64,000 nucleotides of DNA from Fen731 sp964481885 (GTDB lineage Bacteria; Actinomycetota; Humimicrobiia; Humimicrobiales; Humimicrobiaceae), in NCBI GenBank assembly GCA_964481885.1, contig CAYZUS010000004.1, positions 1 to 64,000 on the forward strand. The letters are read 5' to 3'. Numbering within the stretch: the first letter of the stretch is position 1; each line of letters begins with the position of its first letter. The notes below the pieces were generated by a model. It made no database searches and had not been told where the DNA came from. It saw only the letters and a program-made list of their open reading frames with translations. Positions 17,421-25,755 of the stretch are shown one piece after another. Both the position numbers and the translations under genes were made by a program.

Positions 17421-18722
17421 TTACTGGGCCGCTATGTTTGCAAAAAAAGCGTTCTTTTCTGCAGCATTATAACCAACTGCGGATGCTTTTCCATAGTTCT
17501 GCGGCCACTGGTTAAATTTCTGGATTGAAATATCGCCATCTTCCATTGCAAGCAACGTCGGCAGAATCCTTGCTGCCATATCAAGTGTAATATTTGACCA
17601 TACAAATCCGCTTAACATGTTAAGCACATCCGGCAGGTTTGAAGAATTTACAATACCCTTTTTCTGAAGCAAGAGTCCCTTGAGCAGCATTGCTGCCTGG
17701 TATTCTCTGGCAAAAGCCCCTCCGCCATATAATGACCTTCCGTGCCTTGCCCTGCAGAGTGCCAGTGCCTGGTCTCCGTTGATAGTCCATGTTCCAGGAG
17801 TCATGTAGCAATTGGAAAAACTGTCTGAAATATTTTCTTCAACAGTGACAGTTACTCCTCCAAGCTTATTGATTAGTGGAGCAAAGCCGTCAAAGTCAGT
17901 AATTACATAAAAATCTATGGGAATACCTGTAAACTGTTCGAAGGTCCTTTCTGCAAGGTCATTTCCACCCATGGCATGAGCGCCATTTATTTTGCCATTG
18001 CTGTGGCCCGGAATCGAGGTCCATGTATCCCTTGCTATCGGCGTGATTGTAGCCTTATTGGTATCAAGATTAATATGTATGAACATATTCTGGTCGGTCC
18101 TGCCGTTTACCCTGCCGCCGGGTCTTCCCATTCCGCTGTCATCGCCCCATATGATAAAGTTAACTTTATTCCCGGAAGCAAATCCTGCTGCAGTACCTGA
18201 TATCAAACCTGAGCTCGTGGAAGTTGATGTTGAGCCGGTAGTTGTTTTGGCCCCCGCATAAGGGGTTATCCCGAATGAACTGCAAAGCTGTGAAAATTCC
18301 TGTGACTGTGAGAAACCATCAACAACAGTCTGTCGGCTTGTGCCATTATTAAGTTTTTTCAGCCACACGTCATAACCTGCAGCATCAGGTTCCCTGTTAA
18401 AAAACGCCCTGTATGCTATCGTCAGAAATGATGCATTATCAAGATTCCTGTCAGTAAACTCTTTGCTGAACATAAAGCCCTTGGCAACATCAGCGCCCGT
18501 CTTGGATCCGCTCAATAAATCTTCAACCCATTCATTAAGACCAGCCTGGTCAGGCTGCCTGTCAAGACAAACCTGGTAAAACCTTGATACAAAAGCTTCA
18601 ACCTGCTGACTGCTGCCTGCACTAATGTATGCAGGAGAAAGAACTGCAACAAGTAATACGATGCTGGTAAAAACTACCAGATATTTCCATTTTCCTGCAA
18701 GTGTACTGAATTTCTGCTTCAA
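17421..18722 (-). CDS. DUF4214 - LytR-CpsA-Psr (LCP) fusion protein, membrane-anchored
   Basis: A 433-residue exported protein. It has an N-terminal hydrophobic segment (about 14-34), then a DUF4214 region with two related motifs (LDRQPDQAGLNEWV and FNREPDAAGYDVWL), a Ser/Thr-rich linker and a C-terminal LCP domain. LCP features are FIIWGDDS, NGRTDQNMFIHIN, the variant arginine block PIARDTW, LINKLGGVTVTVEE and ALALCRARHG. LCP enzymes attach glycopolymers to peptidoglycan using lipid-linked donors; DUF4214 is often found in secreted envelope proteins and its role is unclear. The start is TTG (18720-18722) supported by an excellent ribosome binding site, AAAGGAGGT. It shares DUF4214 architecture with the deacetylase at 39137-40351, suggesting a common targeting module. 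Confidence 0.85.
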   Translation of the reverse strand: MKQKFSTLAGKWKYLVVFTSIVLLVAVLSPAYISAGSSQQVEAFVSRFYQVCLDRQPDQAGLNEWVEDLLSGSKTGADVAKGFMFSKEFTDRNLDNASFLTIAYRAFFNREPDAAGYDVWLKKLNNGTSRQTVVDGFSQSQEFSQLCSSFGITPYAGAKTTTGSTSTSTSSGLISGTAAGFASGNKVNFIIWGDDSGMGRPGGRVNGRTDQNMFIHINLDTNKATITPIARDTWTSIPGHSNGKINGAHAMGGNDLAERTFEQFTGIPIDFYVITDFDGFAPLINKLGGVTVTVEENISDSFSNCYMTPGTWTINGDQALALCRARHGRSLYGGGAFAREYQAAMLLKGLLLQKKGIVNSSNLPDVLNMLSGFVWSNITLDMAARILPTLLAMEDGDISIQKFNQWPQNYGKASAVGYNAAEKNAFFANIAAQ

Positions 18723-18803
18723 GACAAACCTCCTTTTACTTTTAAAAAAATTTTAATTTAAAATATATGTTTAGTCAAATACCGGTTTTTAAGCGTTAAT
18801 TAT

Positions 18804-19583
18804 TTACTCATCTGGTTCTGCCCCTTCAGGTTTATATCTCGCATTTATTCCGGGGCGGGTCAGGGCAAAATCATATTTAACAGGGTCCTCGGGGTCATAT
18901 TTTTTTAGAGCCTCTGTTATCTGGCGAGCGGCAATCATATCTGCCTGTTTTCTTTCTGTCAGCTTGTGAAGCATTGAAACCCGGTGCATGTGAACATCAA
19001 GAGGTATAATTAATTTTGAGGCGCTTATGCCGTCCCATCCCCCGGGGTCCACGTTATCCTTCCTCACCATCCAGCGCAGGTAAAGATTTACTCTTTTGTA
19101 TGCGCATTTACCACCGGGCATGGGCATCAGGCTGTTATAACAATTGCAATCCCCAAGCCTTAGCTCCTTTGAAAAATTTAAAATTGCGGGAAGCAGTCCC
19201 TTATCTTTTTCTTGGCCCGATTCAAAGCATTCATAAAGAGATCCGTATTTACTCAATATGTGGCCAGTGTTTGCCAAAAAACCTGCCAGTTCTTCGCCCG
19301 TTGTAAACCTGTGCTTGAAATCTTTAAAAAGATGTCCCAATTCTTTTCGGCTGGTTTTTAAAAGAAATTCTGACGGCAAAGGTCCAAGCACATTAAGGAC
19401 TTTTGAAACACTTTTTAAAATCTGCTTTACCTGGCCATACGCCAGGGATGCAGCAATCAGGCCCACAATTTCGCGTTGTCTTACGTCCGCATAATCATAC
19501 AGGAACTCCAATGGGTCCGGGTGCACATATTTCCTGTCGTTATATTTATCGTACAGTTGTTCAAGGGATTGTTTGTCAAGCAA
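18804..19583 (-). CDS. TIGR02757 / DUF2400 family protein
   Basis: A 259-residue protein matching the TIGR02757 (DUF2400) family over its whole length. Recognisable blocks are YVHPDPLEFLYDYADVRQREIVGLIAASLAYG near the start, then LYLRWMVRKDN and DVHMHR towards the end. The biochemical function of the family is not established; the fold has been likened to helical DNA-glycosylase-type proteins. The start is TTG at 19581-19583 with AAAGGTG four bases upstream. It lies 81 bp from the LCP start and 59 bp after the flavodiiron gene, all on one strand. No defect is seen. Confidence 0.8.
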   Translation of the reverse strand: MLDKQSLEQLYDKYNDRKYVHPDPLEFLYDYADVRQREIVGLIAASLAYGQVKQILKSVSKVLNVLGPLPSEFLLKTSRKELGHLFKDFKHRFTTGEELAGFLANTGHILSKYGSLYECFESGQEKDKGLLPAILNFSKELRLGDCNCYNSLMPMPGGKCAYKRVNLYLRWMVRKDNVDPGGWDGISASKLIIPLDVHMHRVSMLHKLTERKQADMIAARQITEALKKYDPEDPVKYDFALTRPGINARYKPEGAEPDE

Positions 19584-19642
19584 ATGGCACCTTTTTCATG
19601 TCAGACATACTTTTATAAAACAGCGTCACGTGTCGGCAAGAT

Positions 19643-20827
19643 TTATATCAGTCCGAGCTCCTTATGTTTTTGCAATATTTTATCTGCCAGGCTATCCAGC
19701 ATTTTAAAGTCTTCTTCTTTTGGAAATCCTTTGACAAGTACCGGCTCAAGTATCTCTGCGCCTACACTGCCAAGCATGTCAGCAAGCTGCTCAACCATTT
19801 TGCCGCCCCAGCCAAATGAACCGATTACTGACAGGAATTTGGTTTTTGGACGAAGCGCCTTTACAAGGAAGGCTGCAAAAATTGCTTTGGGGTGGGTCCC
19901 TGCAAGCACAGTCGGTGAGCCTATTACTGCAGTTGCTGCATCAACCAGCGCCATTGCTATTTCACCGATATCAGCGTCTGCAAGATTAAATGCTCTTACT
20001 GTTATATTTCTTTTTTCAAGGGCACTTATAAAATATTCGGCTATTTTTGATGTACTGCCATGCATTGAAATATAGGCAACAAGCACTTCATTTTTTAGGG
20101 CTTCTGACGCCCAGTCCTTATAGCAACCGAATATAAAATCTTTCCCTTTATGAAGAGGTCCGTGACTGGGCGCGATTATTTCAATTTCAAGACCGGCAAT
20201 CTTTTCAAGATTTTTTCGTATAACACTCCTGAACGGGCTCATTATTTCAGCATAATATCTTTTTGCCGGAATATATATATCCTGAGGATTATCAGTATAT
20301 AAACTGTCTTTTGCCAGATGAGAACCAAAAAAGTCACAGGAAAAAAGAATTTTATCTTCTGGAACATAAGTAGACATTGTTTCTGGCCAGTGAACCCAGG
20401 GGGTAAATATAAATCTTAGAGTTTTGCTGCCTATTGATATTTCCTGGCCGTCCTCTACCACAATAAAAATACTTTCATCAATTAAGAGAAGGTCCATAAG
20501 TTCGGCTTTGCACTTGGCATTTGTTATGAGTTTTGCCATTGGATAAGCGTCGAGCAGAAAAGGTATTGAGCCTGAGTGATCCTGTTCGCCGTGCTGGGCG
20601 ACAATATAATCAATTCTTTCAACACCGGCTTTATCAAGATTATCAAACAGTACGTCCCTCTTGTCAGGGTCAACGGAATCTATTAATACCGTTTTTTCAC
20701 TCCCTTTTATAATATAGGAATTATAAGTCGTACCGTCAGGAAGAGGTATAAGCTCATCAAATATCCTTCTTTCTGAATCAATTGCGCCGACATAAAAAAT
20801 ATCCTTTTTTATTTGATTTTCCTTCAT
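19643..20827 (-). CDS. A-type flavodiiron protein (FprA family, oxygen/NO reductase)
   Basis: A 394-residue flavodiiron protein that reduces oxygen to water, or nitric oxide to nitrous oxide, in anaerobes. Residues ~1-245 form the metallo-beta-lactamase-like diiron domain with QHGEQDHSGS, then VHWPETM and CDFFGSH, and a late ligand in PSHGP. Residues ~250-394 form the FMN-binding flavodoxin domain (VAYISMHGSTSKIAEY, GSPTVLAGTHP, FGWGGKM). The rubredoxin extension of some relatives is absent, so an external electron donor is needed. A superoxide reductase and a ferredoxin reductase-like flavoprotein gene lie upstream on the same strand, giving an oxygen-defence group. Confidence 0.92.
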   Translation of the reverse strand: MKENQIKKDIFYVGAIDSERRIFDELIPLPDGTTYNSYIIKGSEKTVLIDSVDPDKRDVLFDNLDKAGVERIDYIVAQHGEQDHSGSIPFLLDAYPMAKLITNAKCKAELMDLLLIDESIFIVVEDGQEISIGSKTLRFIFTPWVHWPETMSTYVPEDKILFSCDFFGSHLAKDSLYTDNPQDIYIPAKRYYAEIMSPFRSVIRKNLEKIAGLEIEIIAPSHGPLHKGKDFIFGCYKDWASEALKNEVLVAYISMHGSTSKIAEYFISALEKRNITVRAFNLADADIGEIAMALVDAATAVIGSPTVLAGTHPKAIFAAFLVKALRPKTKFLSVIGSFGWGGKMVEQLADMLGSVGAEILEPVLVKGFPKEEDFKMLDSLADKILQKHKELGLI

Positions 20828-20920
20828 TATTACCAGCCCTTTATTGAATTAAAACTTCTTTGATTGCGTACATTACCATTTTTATTAAAAAATTTTACCT
20901 CATAATAACAACTAAATATT

Positions 20921-21181
20921 TCAGTTTTACTTTGTTAGGCATATCGTCTGATTTGCTGCAACAAGTAAATCTTTCAGCTTTGCTTTATTGATAGTATTTT
21001 TAGTTTTGCTTTAATGACCGAAGTCTCAGTCTTATTTTATCAAGCACAGTGCCTGATTTGCTGCAACAAGTAAAATTCCCAAATTTGCCCTGTCATTTAC
21101 AACCCCAGATTTACTGCTTCAATTGAAACTTTTGGTTTTACTGAATTTGTAACAGTTACAATTTTAGCTTTTCCATAAACC
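20921..21181. repeat. Degenerate tandem array, 26 bp period, about 10 units, entering the dfx 3' end
   Basis: Units start at about 20921, 20947, 20974, 21000, 21026, 21052, 21078, 21104, 21130 and 21156 and share a core like TTTCAGTTTTGCTTT. Units 2 and 6 are the most alike (both contain GATTTGCTGCAACAAGTAAA). The last unit, from 21156, contains the dfx stop codon and final codons (stop at 21164-21166). The array fills nearly all of the 336-bp gap between fprA and dfx. It has no spacers and codes for nothing obvious. Confidence 0.7.
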
Positions 21182-21538
21182 GTGCAGGCTGCAGTATTCT
21201 CTGGCTATTGCGTCTTTGCTTTCAACACAAAAAACCGCTTCAGGTGACTGTCCTGGTTTTAAAAACTCCCTGTAGGCTTTATCTTCGGCAACTACCTCAA
21301 TCCATTCAATATAGTGGTTCTCATCCATTGGATGAGTGACGCTGCCAACTTTTACGGCAAAGCCTTCTTTGGTTTTGCTTATAACCGGAATATGTTTTTC
21401 TACAGAAGCATCAACTGTATTCTCTTTATACAGTACCATATCCTGGTTGCAGCAAACCATTTGTCCCTGTCCCGGGTGCAGCATTTCAACAATATTTCCG
21501 CAAACTTCACATTTATAGATCTGTAATCTTTCAGTCAT
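21164..21538 (-). CDS. dfx: Desulfoferrodoxin (superoxide reductase)
   Basis: A 124-residue two-domain superoxide reductase that reduces superoxide to peroxide without making oxygen. The N-terminal desulforedoxin-like FeCys4 domain has YKCEVCGNIVE and MVCCNQDM. The C-terminal catalytic centre II has EKHIPVI, THPMDENHYIEWIE and YCSLHGLW, supplying the four His and one Cys ligands. An upstream ATG exists at 21551-21553, but the ribosome binding site GGAGGG lies inside those first codons, so the start is the ATG at 21536-21538. It sits between the flavodiiron protein and a ferredoxin reductase-like gene, all on one strand. Confidence 0.92.
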   Translation of the reverse strand: MTERLQIYKCEVCGNIVEMLHPGQGQMVCCNQDMVLYKENTVDASVEKHIPVISKTKEGFAVKVGSVTHPMDENHYIEWIEVVAEDKAYREFLKPGQSPEAVFCVESKDAIAREYCSLHGLWKS

Positions 21539-21812
21539 TTTTTCTCCCTCCATATTTTTTATAATTGAATTAAATTGCCCGAATCGTAATAGTTTTATAA
21601 CAAATAATTACTGAACATAATAACATAAATATTTCCAATAGTATTCAGTGCATGCACAAACATAAAATTCTTTTTACAGTATTTCCATAGTGGTTCTGAC
21701 AGACGCAAACCCGAAAATTTTCAATTTTTAAAAAATACCCTGGCGGATACAAATTAGCTGGCCGGTTAAAGAAACAAGCGAAAGTCAATAAAGGCATAAG
21801 CCAGACTGCTCT

Positions 21813-22499
21813 TTATTGGTATCCAGGGAAAAAATCACGTTTTATCTGCAAATCGTCAATATTTTCCGTAATCAGGCTGTCTGCAATGGATTTTACCATG
21901 CCGGGTGGGCCGGAAATATAGTACGTCCTGCCAATGTAATCCGGAACCATGGACTTAAGCATTTCAGTACTTAAGGTCTCCGGGCTTATTACGTATCTGA
22001 CTTTAAATGATGCATTCCGATCAGCCAGCAAATCCAGTTCATCTTTAAAGACTATGTCATTGGTTCTGTTGCTGTATAAAAGAAATACTTCCATTTCTTT
22101 TAATTTTTTCAGGTAATCCAGATCAACAAGTATGGACCTGAAAGGTGTTATTCCTATTCCGCCGGCAAAAAAGACATAACTTTTGTAATAATCTTCGATA
22201 ATAAATTTACCCTGGGGTGGAAGTGCGGCAATGTCCTGCCCTTTTTCCATGGCCATAAGAGCTGCCTTGAAAGTGCTGGACCGTTCCGTGGCAATACGGG
22301 TGGTAACCATTACCTGCCCTTCATGGGGGGCAGAAGCAATTGTAAAATACCTGTTTATTCCACGGTCATCCGGATTATCATGAGGCAATGTAAAATTCAT
22401 ATGCTGGCCCGCTTTAAAGACAACCGGGTCAGGTGAGTCGAAAAAGAATGAGAAACAATCAGCAGTATTTTGAATTTTTTTAACAAAATTAAGAATCAT
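21813..22499 (-). CDS. Ferredoxin-NADP reductase-like flavoprotein (FAD/NAD(P)-binding)
   Basis: A 228-residue single-unit FNR-type oxidoreductase. The FAD-binding barrel has the motif RYFTIAS (~residues 51-57), and the nucleotide domain has FFAGGIGITPFRS and ISGPPGMV. No iron-sulphur or other extra domain is present, so it transfers electrons between NAD(P)H and a separate carrier. A good ribosome binding site, GAGGG, lies 7 bases before the ATG. Lying upstream of the superoxide reductase and flavodiiron genes, it is a plausible electron feeder for them through rubredoxin or ferredoxin, but that link is inferred from position only. Confidence 0.85.
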   Translation of the reverse strand: MILNFVKKIQNTADCFSFFFDSPDPVVFKAGQHMNFTLPHDNPDDRGINRYFTIASAPHEGQVMVTTRIATERSSTFKAALMAMEKGQDIAALPPQGKFIIEDYYKSYVFFAGGIGITPFRSILVDLDYLKKLKEMEVFLLYSNRTNDIVFKDELDLLADRNASFKVRYVISPETLSTEMLKSMVPDYIGRTYYISGPPGMVKSIADSLITENIDDLQIKRDFFPGYQ

Positions 22500-22903
22500 A
22501 CAAAACCCTCATTTCTCAATTTGAATAATTTCATCAACAGAATATATTTTATAATATTTTTTAGCTGATAGCATTAAAAACATTCCTGGGATTTGAAGAG
22601 CTTGCAGGTTCCAGGTTTATTTTAGTCTCAGCCATTTCAAACACTTCACGTATTTGGGAAGACTTAACAGCTTTGTCATTTCAGCATTCCAGAAGTATTA
22701 AAAACTCAATATTTATGGTATTTCAAACATCTCAGACATGAGGGATGCTTTCTCTCTCAAACACTTCAGAGGTTTAGACAATCTCTCTTCTGCTCTGGCG
22801 TTACAGACAATATGCGCATTTAATGCAGCCGGGTCATTTTAAACAACAACTTTATAATCAGGCAGGAACATAATAAGTTTTGAAATTTAAGGGAAAATAT
22901 CAG
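22500..22903. other. Gene-free AT-rich region with weak repeats
   Basis: I see no gene here. Between about 22633 and 22790 a weak 42-44 bp periodicity is visible (units beginning CATTTCAAACACTTC at 22633, 22677 and 22719), more decayed than the arrays elsewhere. The ribosome binding site of the downstream flavoprotein is at the left edge. A promoter for that gene must be in this stretch, but I cannot place it. Confidence 0.35.
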
Positions 22904-23154
22904 AAATCAAGGCGGAGCACAAATTATCTCAGTGAAGAAATCAAGACAGAGTAAAAATCAAGGCAGAGCATAAATTATCTCAGTGCGCAAATCAAGGCGG
23001 AGCACAAATTATCTCAGTGAAGAAATCAAGACAGAGTAAAAATCAAGGCAGAGCATAAATTATCTCAGTGCGCAAATCAAGGCGGAGTAAAAATCAAGGC
23101 GGAGAATAAACCATCTAAGTGCAGAAATCCTCTCAGTGCAGAAATCGTCTCAGT
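22904..23154. repeat. Nested tandem array: 17 bp base unit, two perfect 85 bp copies, entering a gene 3' end
   Basis: The segments 22904-22988 and 22989-23073 are identical over 85 bp. Each is built of five ~17-bp units alternating the cores AAATCAAGGCGGAG and AAATTATCTCAGTG. A third, decayed stretch continues to 23154, where units such as GCAGAAATCGTCTCAGT (23138-23154) contain the stop codon of the TPR-like gene (23150-23152). The perfect 85-bp copies show very recent duplication, while the 17-bp units inside are older. Confidence 0.85.
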
Positions 23155-23482
23155 TTATCTCATGTGTGTTCATTCTACTTTGGACACACTTCAAGTTTTT
23201 TCGAATCCGGGATAGAATTATCTGTTTTTTAAGTTTTCTGTAAAAATCTTTTTTTACAGCGCTTCTGATTCCTTCGTCCAAAGTCTTTAATAATCCACTG
23301 TAATCATTTTTTTCGTTATAAATCTTTATAAGCAGATTAAAAGTTAAGGCACTGCTTGTTTTTTCTTCGATGTTTTTCAACAAAAACTTTTCAGCAACAT
23401 CAAACTGATTATTCTCAATGAAAAAAAGGGCCTTTACTTCGTTAAAAATTATTTTCTCAGGCGAATTGCAAATTAAAGTCAT
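23150..23482 (-). CDS. Small TPR-like helical protein, hypothetical
   Basis: A 110-residue protein I do not recognise. The sequence is rich in helices with TPR-like spacing (FIENNQFDVAEKFLL, LTFNLLIKIYNEKNDYSGLLKTLDEGI) and ends in a basic tail. AGAAGG lies 7 bases before the ATG, which supports a real gene despite its size. The stop codon is embedded in the terminal unit of the downstream 17-bp tandem array. It follows the Phd-like antitoxin gene by 99 bp on the same strand; it does not resemble a PIN, Doc or RelE toxin, so I do not claim a toxin role. Confidence 0.55.
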   Translation of the reverse strand: MTLICNSPEKIIFNEVKALFFIENNQFDVAEKFLLKNIEEKTSSALTFNLLIKIYNEKNDYSGLLKTLDEGIRSAVKKDFYRKLKKQIILSRIRKNLKCVQSRMNTHEIN

Positions 23483-23581
23483 TTCGAGCCCTTCTCTTAA
23501 AAACAGAAATGATTATAAGTATTTAAGTCAAATACAGTTATTAGAAAACGAAAATACAAACTCTGTAAACGAAAGGCTCTT

Positions 23582-23785
23582 TTAAAGCAAGTCTATATCT
23601 GAATCGGAATGTTTTACCAGTTCTTTTGCAATATCCAGCTTAACCTGCTCTTTTTCCTTATTGGAATAAAACTTCAATTCTCCTATGATTTTATTATATT
23701 TGGAGATGTAAATCTTTCTTCCATTATACTTATTTATGTATTTTGTCAGATTAGTTCTAACATCTCTGATGTCTTTTTGTACCAT
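23582..23785 (-). CDS. Phd/YefM-like antitoxin domain protein, apparently orphan
   Basis: A 67-residue protein whose first 40 residues resemble the Phd/YefM antitoxin fold: VRTNLTKYINKYNGRKIYI followed by SKYNKIIGEL, the usual 'R-x-N-L-x-x-Y...G/K-I-x-I-x-x-x-x-K-x-I-x-x-L' pattern. The tail is acidic (DSDIDLL). AAGGA lies 8 bases before the ATG. No recognisable toxin gene (Doc, RelE/YoeB, PIN) is adjacent; the next gene on the strand is a TPR-like protein. It may be an orphan antitoxin or DNA-binding autoregulator. The match is by pattern only. Confidence 0.6.
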   Translation of the reverse strand: MVQKDIRDVRTNLTKYINKYNGRKIYISKYNKIIGELKFYSNKEKEQVKLDIAKELVKHSDSDIDLL

Positions 23786-24054
23786 TTCTGCAAATCCTTT
23801 TTATCTACAATTTTCGATTTTTTTTCCACTAATATAAATATCGGAAATTTTCTAAAAAACTATAGGAAATAATTAAAAAATTTATATATGTTTTAAAGTG
23901 TTTGGGGAACAAATTATAGTACTATTTTGAGTGACAGGAGTATTATCACTGTTTTTATGCGTAGAAGTAGCACTAAATCATGCATTATTGTGCTTATTTT
24001 ACTTTAAACTGCGGCTTTTAAAAAAATTTTAGATCAGAAGCCCTTTTAGGGCAG

Positions 24055-25605
24055 TTAATTGGTTTTCACCCAGCCCGCAATACTGACTATATAACCTTCT
24101 GAGACAGTTTTTTTCAAATCCTCACTTTTCAGGTCATATGCCATTACAAAATTTTCCTGAACGCTGGTCATATTTTCATCATACCTGGAAAAAAGAAAAG
24201 CAACACTGTTGCCATCGGGTGAAATTGATGGCACGGATGGCCCAATTTTGAAATCTGTCAGTTTTTTATTGCCTGAACCGTTTGCACCCATTATAAATAT
24301 ATCACCACTTGGGATTTGAGCCGATATTGTCCCGTACCTTAAGGAACCGACGTATGCTATTTTTGGTTCTCCGCCCTGGCTTTCAGATACTGCCAGCTGC
24401 TGTTCCCTTAACTGCTCGTTTTCTGTTATCTTTTTTAAGCCGGTTCCATCATAACTGCATGTCCACAGATCACCATCTTCTTCAAAATCTCCAAGCACCT
24501 GGAAAACTATCTGCCTGGAAGATTCTATAAAGTTAAAATTATCAAAACTGGAAATAATCTCAGGACCTGCACCGGAAAAATCGCCTGGCCCCACTCCAAC
24601 TATCTCTTCAGGCTCACCACCATTAATGCCAACGCTGTAAAGGGTGTCATTTAAAGAATAAAAGCCTGTAGTTTCGCCATTTTCCTTTTTCTCGTAATAC
24701 GGGTGTGAGACCATAAATATCCGGCTGTCATTTTCAGCAAAAAAAGCCGGGACAAAAAAAGTCGTGGATCTCATGGATGCCCCGCCCACATCAATGGCCA
24801 TTTCCATTTGTTCTCCTGTTTGCACATCAGTAATAAATAGTCCTGCATCCCTGAAATTACTGTTAAATGGGCTAAGGTAAGGATTTGTTGTCAGCTCATA
24901 AGCAATTTTTGTACTGTCGCCTGACCATACAGGTTTTCCATAAAGTCCCAGGTCGATTTCTCCACTTTCACTTTCAGTAAAATCAAATTCTGCAAGTGTT
25001 GTCAATTTCCCGGTCAACACATCTATTACGCAAATGGCGCTGTATTGCCCCCTGCCGCCGTCTGCGAGCATTCCAAGAATCTTTGTACCGTCCGGTGAAG
25101 CTCCAAAAATATTGCCAAGGTCATATTCATTTTCAATATCACTGTAAATAAGCTTTTTATCTGCACCGTCAGCAGAAACACTGTAAATATTGCCAACTCT
25201 GTGTTCAAAGTGATTTGACTCAGCACTGCTTGTGACTTCAAAATAAGCAATACCGTATTCCTGCGAGCCTGTATCACTTCCGGAAGTGTCTGAAGCAGGA
25301 ACTTCTGCATCTTCTGTTGCTGAGGTTATTTCATCGCCTGCATTTGTTTTTCCTTCTGTTTTCGATGAGTTGTCGCTGTCGCCAATGCCCTCTTTGGAAG
25401 CTGGCTCACTTTCACTCAGATTCTGTGTTTTTTTAAGCCCGGACATCAGGGAACTTAAATTACAACAGGAAGTAAAGGAAAAAACAATTAAGGTAAATAT
25501 TATAAGAGAAGAGATAAGTAGAAACAGGTGACCCGCAGTCCCTGAGTATCTGGATTTTTTTGCTTCTTTTTCTGAATCTTTTAATTTTTTTGATTCTTCC
25601 ATCAT
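24055..25605 (-). CDS. TolB-like beta-propeller protein, N-terminal membrane anchor or lipoprotein
   Basis: An exported protein of about 516 residues. After a charged cytoplasmic leader come a hydrophobic segment and a possible lipobox (FTSC, then another Cys), followed by a low-complexity acidic/Ser linker. The rest has repeated TolB/WD40-like propeller blades, e.g. ASPDGTKILGML, WSGDSTKIAYEL and ISPDGNSVAFLF. The frame opens further upstream at 25647, but GGGAGGAG precedes the tandem ATGs at 25603-25605 and 25600-25602, so I start there. A surface or periplasm-like sensing or scaffold role is likely; no enzymatic motif is visible. It is 150 bp downstream of the activase gene on the same strand. 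Confidence 0.78.
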   Translation of the reverse strand: MMEESKKLKDSEKEAKKSRYSGTAGHLFLLISSLIIFTLIVFSFTSCCNLSSLMSGLKKTQNLSESEPASKEGIGDSDNSSKTEGKTNAGDEITSATEDAEVPASDTSGSDTGSQEYGIAYFEVTSSAESNHFEHRVGNIYSVSADGADKKLIYSDIENEYDLGNIFGASPDGTKILGMLADGGRGQYSAICVIDVLTGKLTTLAEFDFTESESGEIDLGLYGKPVWSGDSTKIAYELTTNPYLSPFNSNFRDAGLFITDVQTGEQMEMAIDVGGASMRSTTFFVPAFFAENDSRIFMVSHPYYEKKENGETTGFYSLNDTLYSVGINGGEPEEIVGVGPGDFSGAGPEIISSFDNFNFIESSRQIVFQVLGDFEEDGDLWTCSYDGTGLKKITENEQLREQQLAVSESQGGEPKIAYVGSLRYGTISAQIPSGDIFIMGANGSGNKKLTDFKIGPSVPSISPDGNSVAFLFSRYDENMTSVQENFVMAYDLKSEDLKKTVSEGYIVSIAGWVKTN

Positions 25606-25755
25606 AAGTCTGGCTCCTCCCGGTATTACTCTCAGCACTGTAATCATGGCACGCTGTCATTATGTTTTAATCAATTCCTGGTTAAAGACTCCAATTTTAT
25701 GAAATTATTTGTTAAATTAAGCCTGGAATTCCCTCATTTCAGCTTGTTTGCCTTA

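Noticed and set aside
20921..21181. Possible CRISPR-like or regulatory repeat array near dfx
   Set aside because: The 26-bp units are contiguous and degenerate, with no spacers, and the last one merges into coding sequence.
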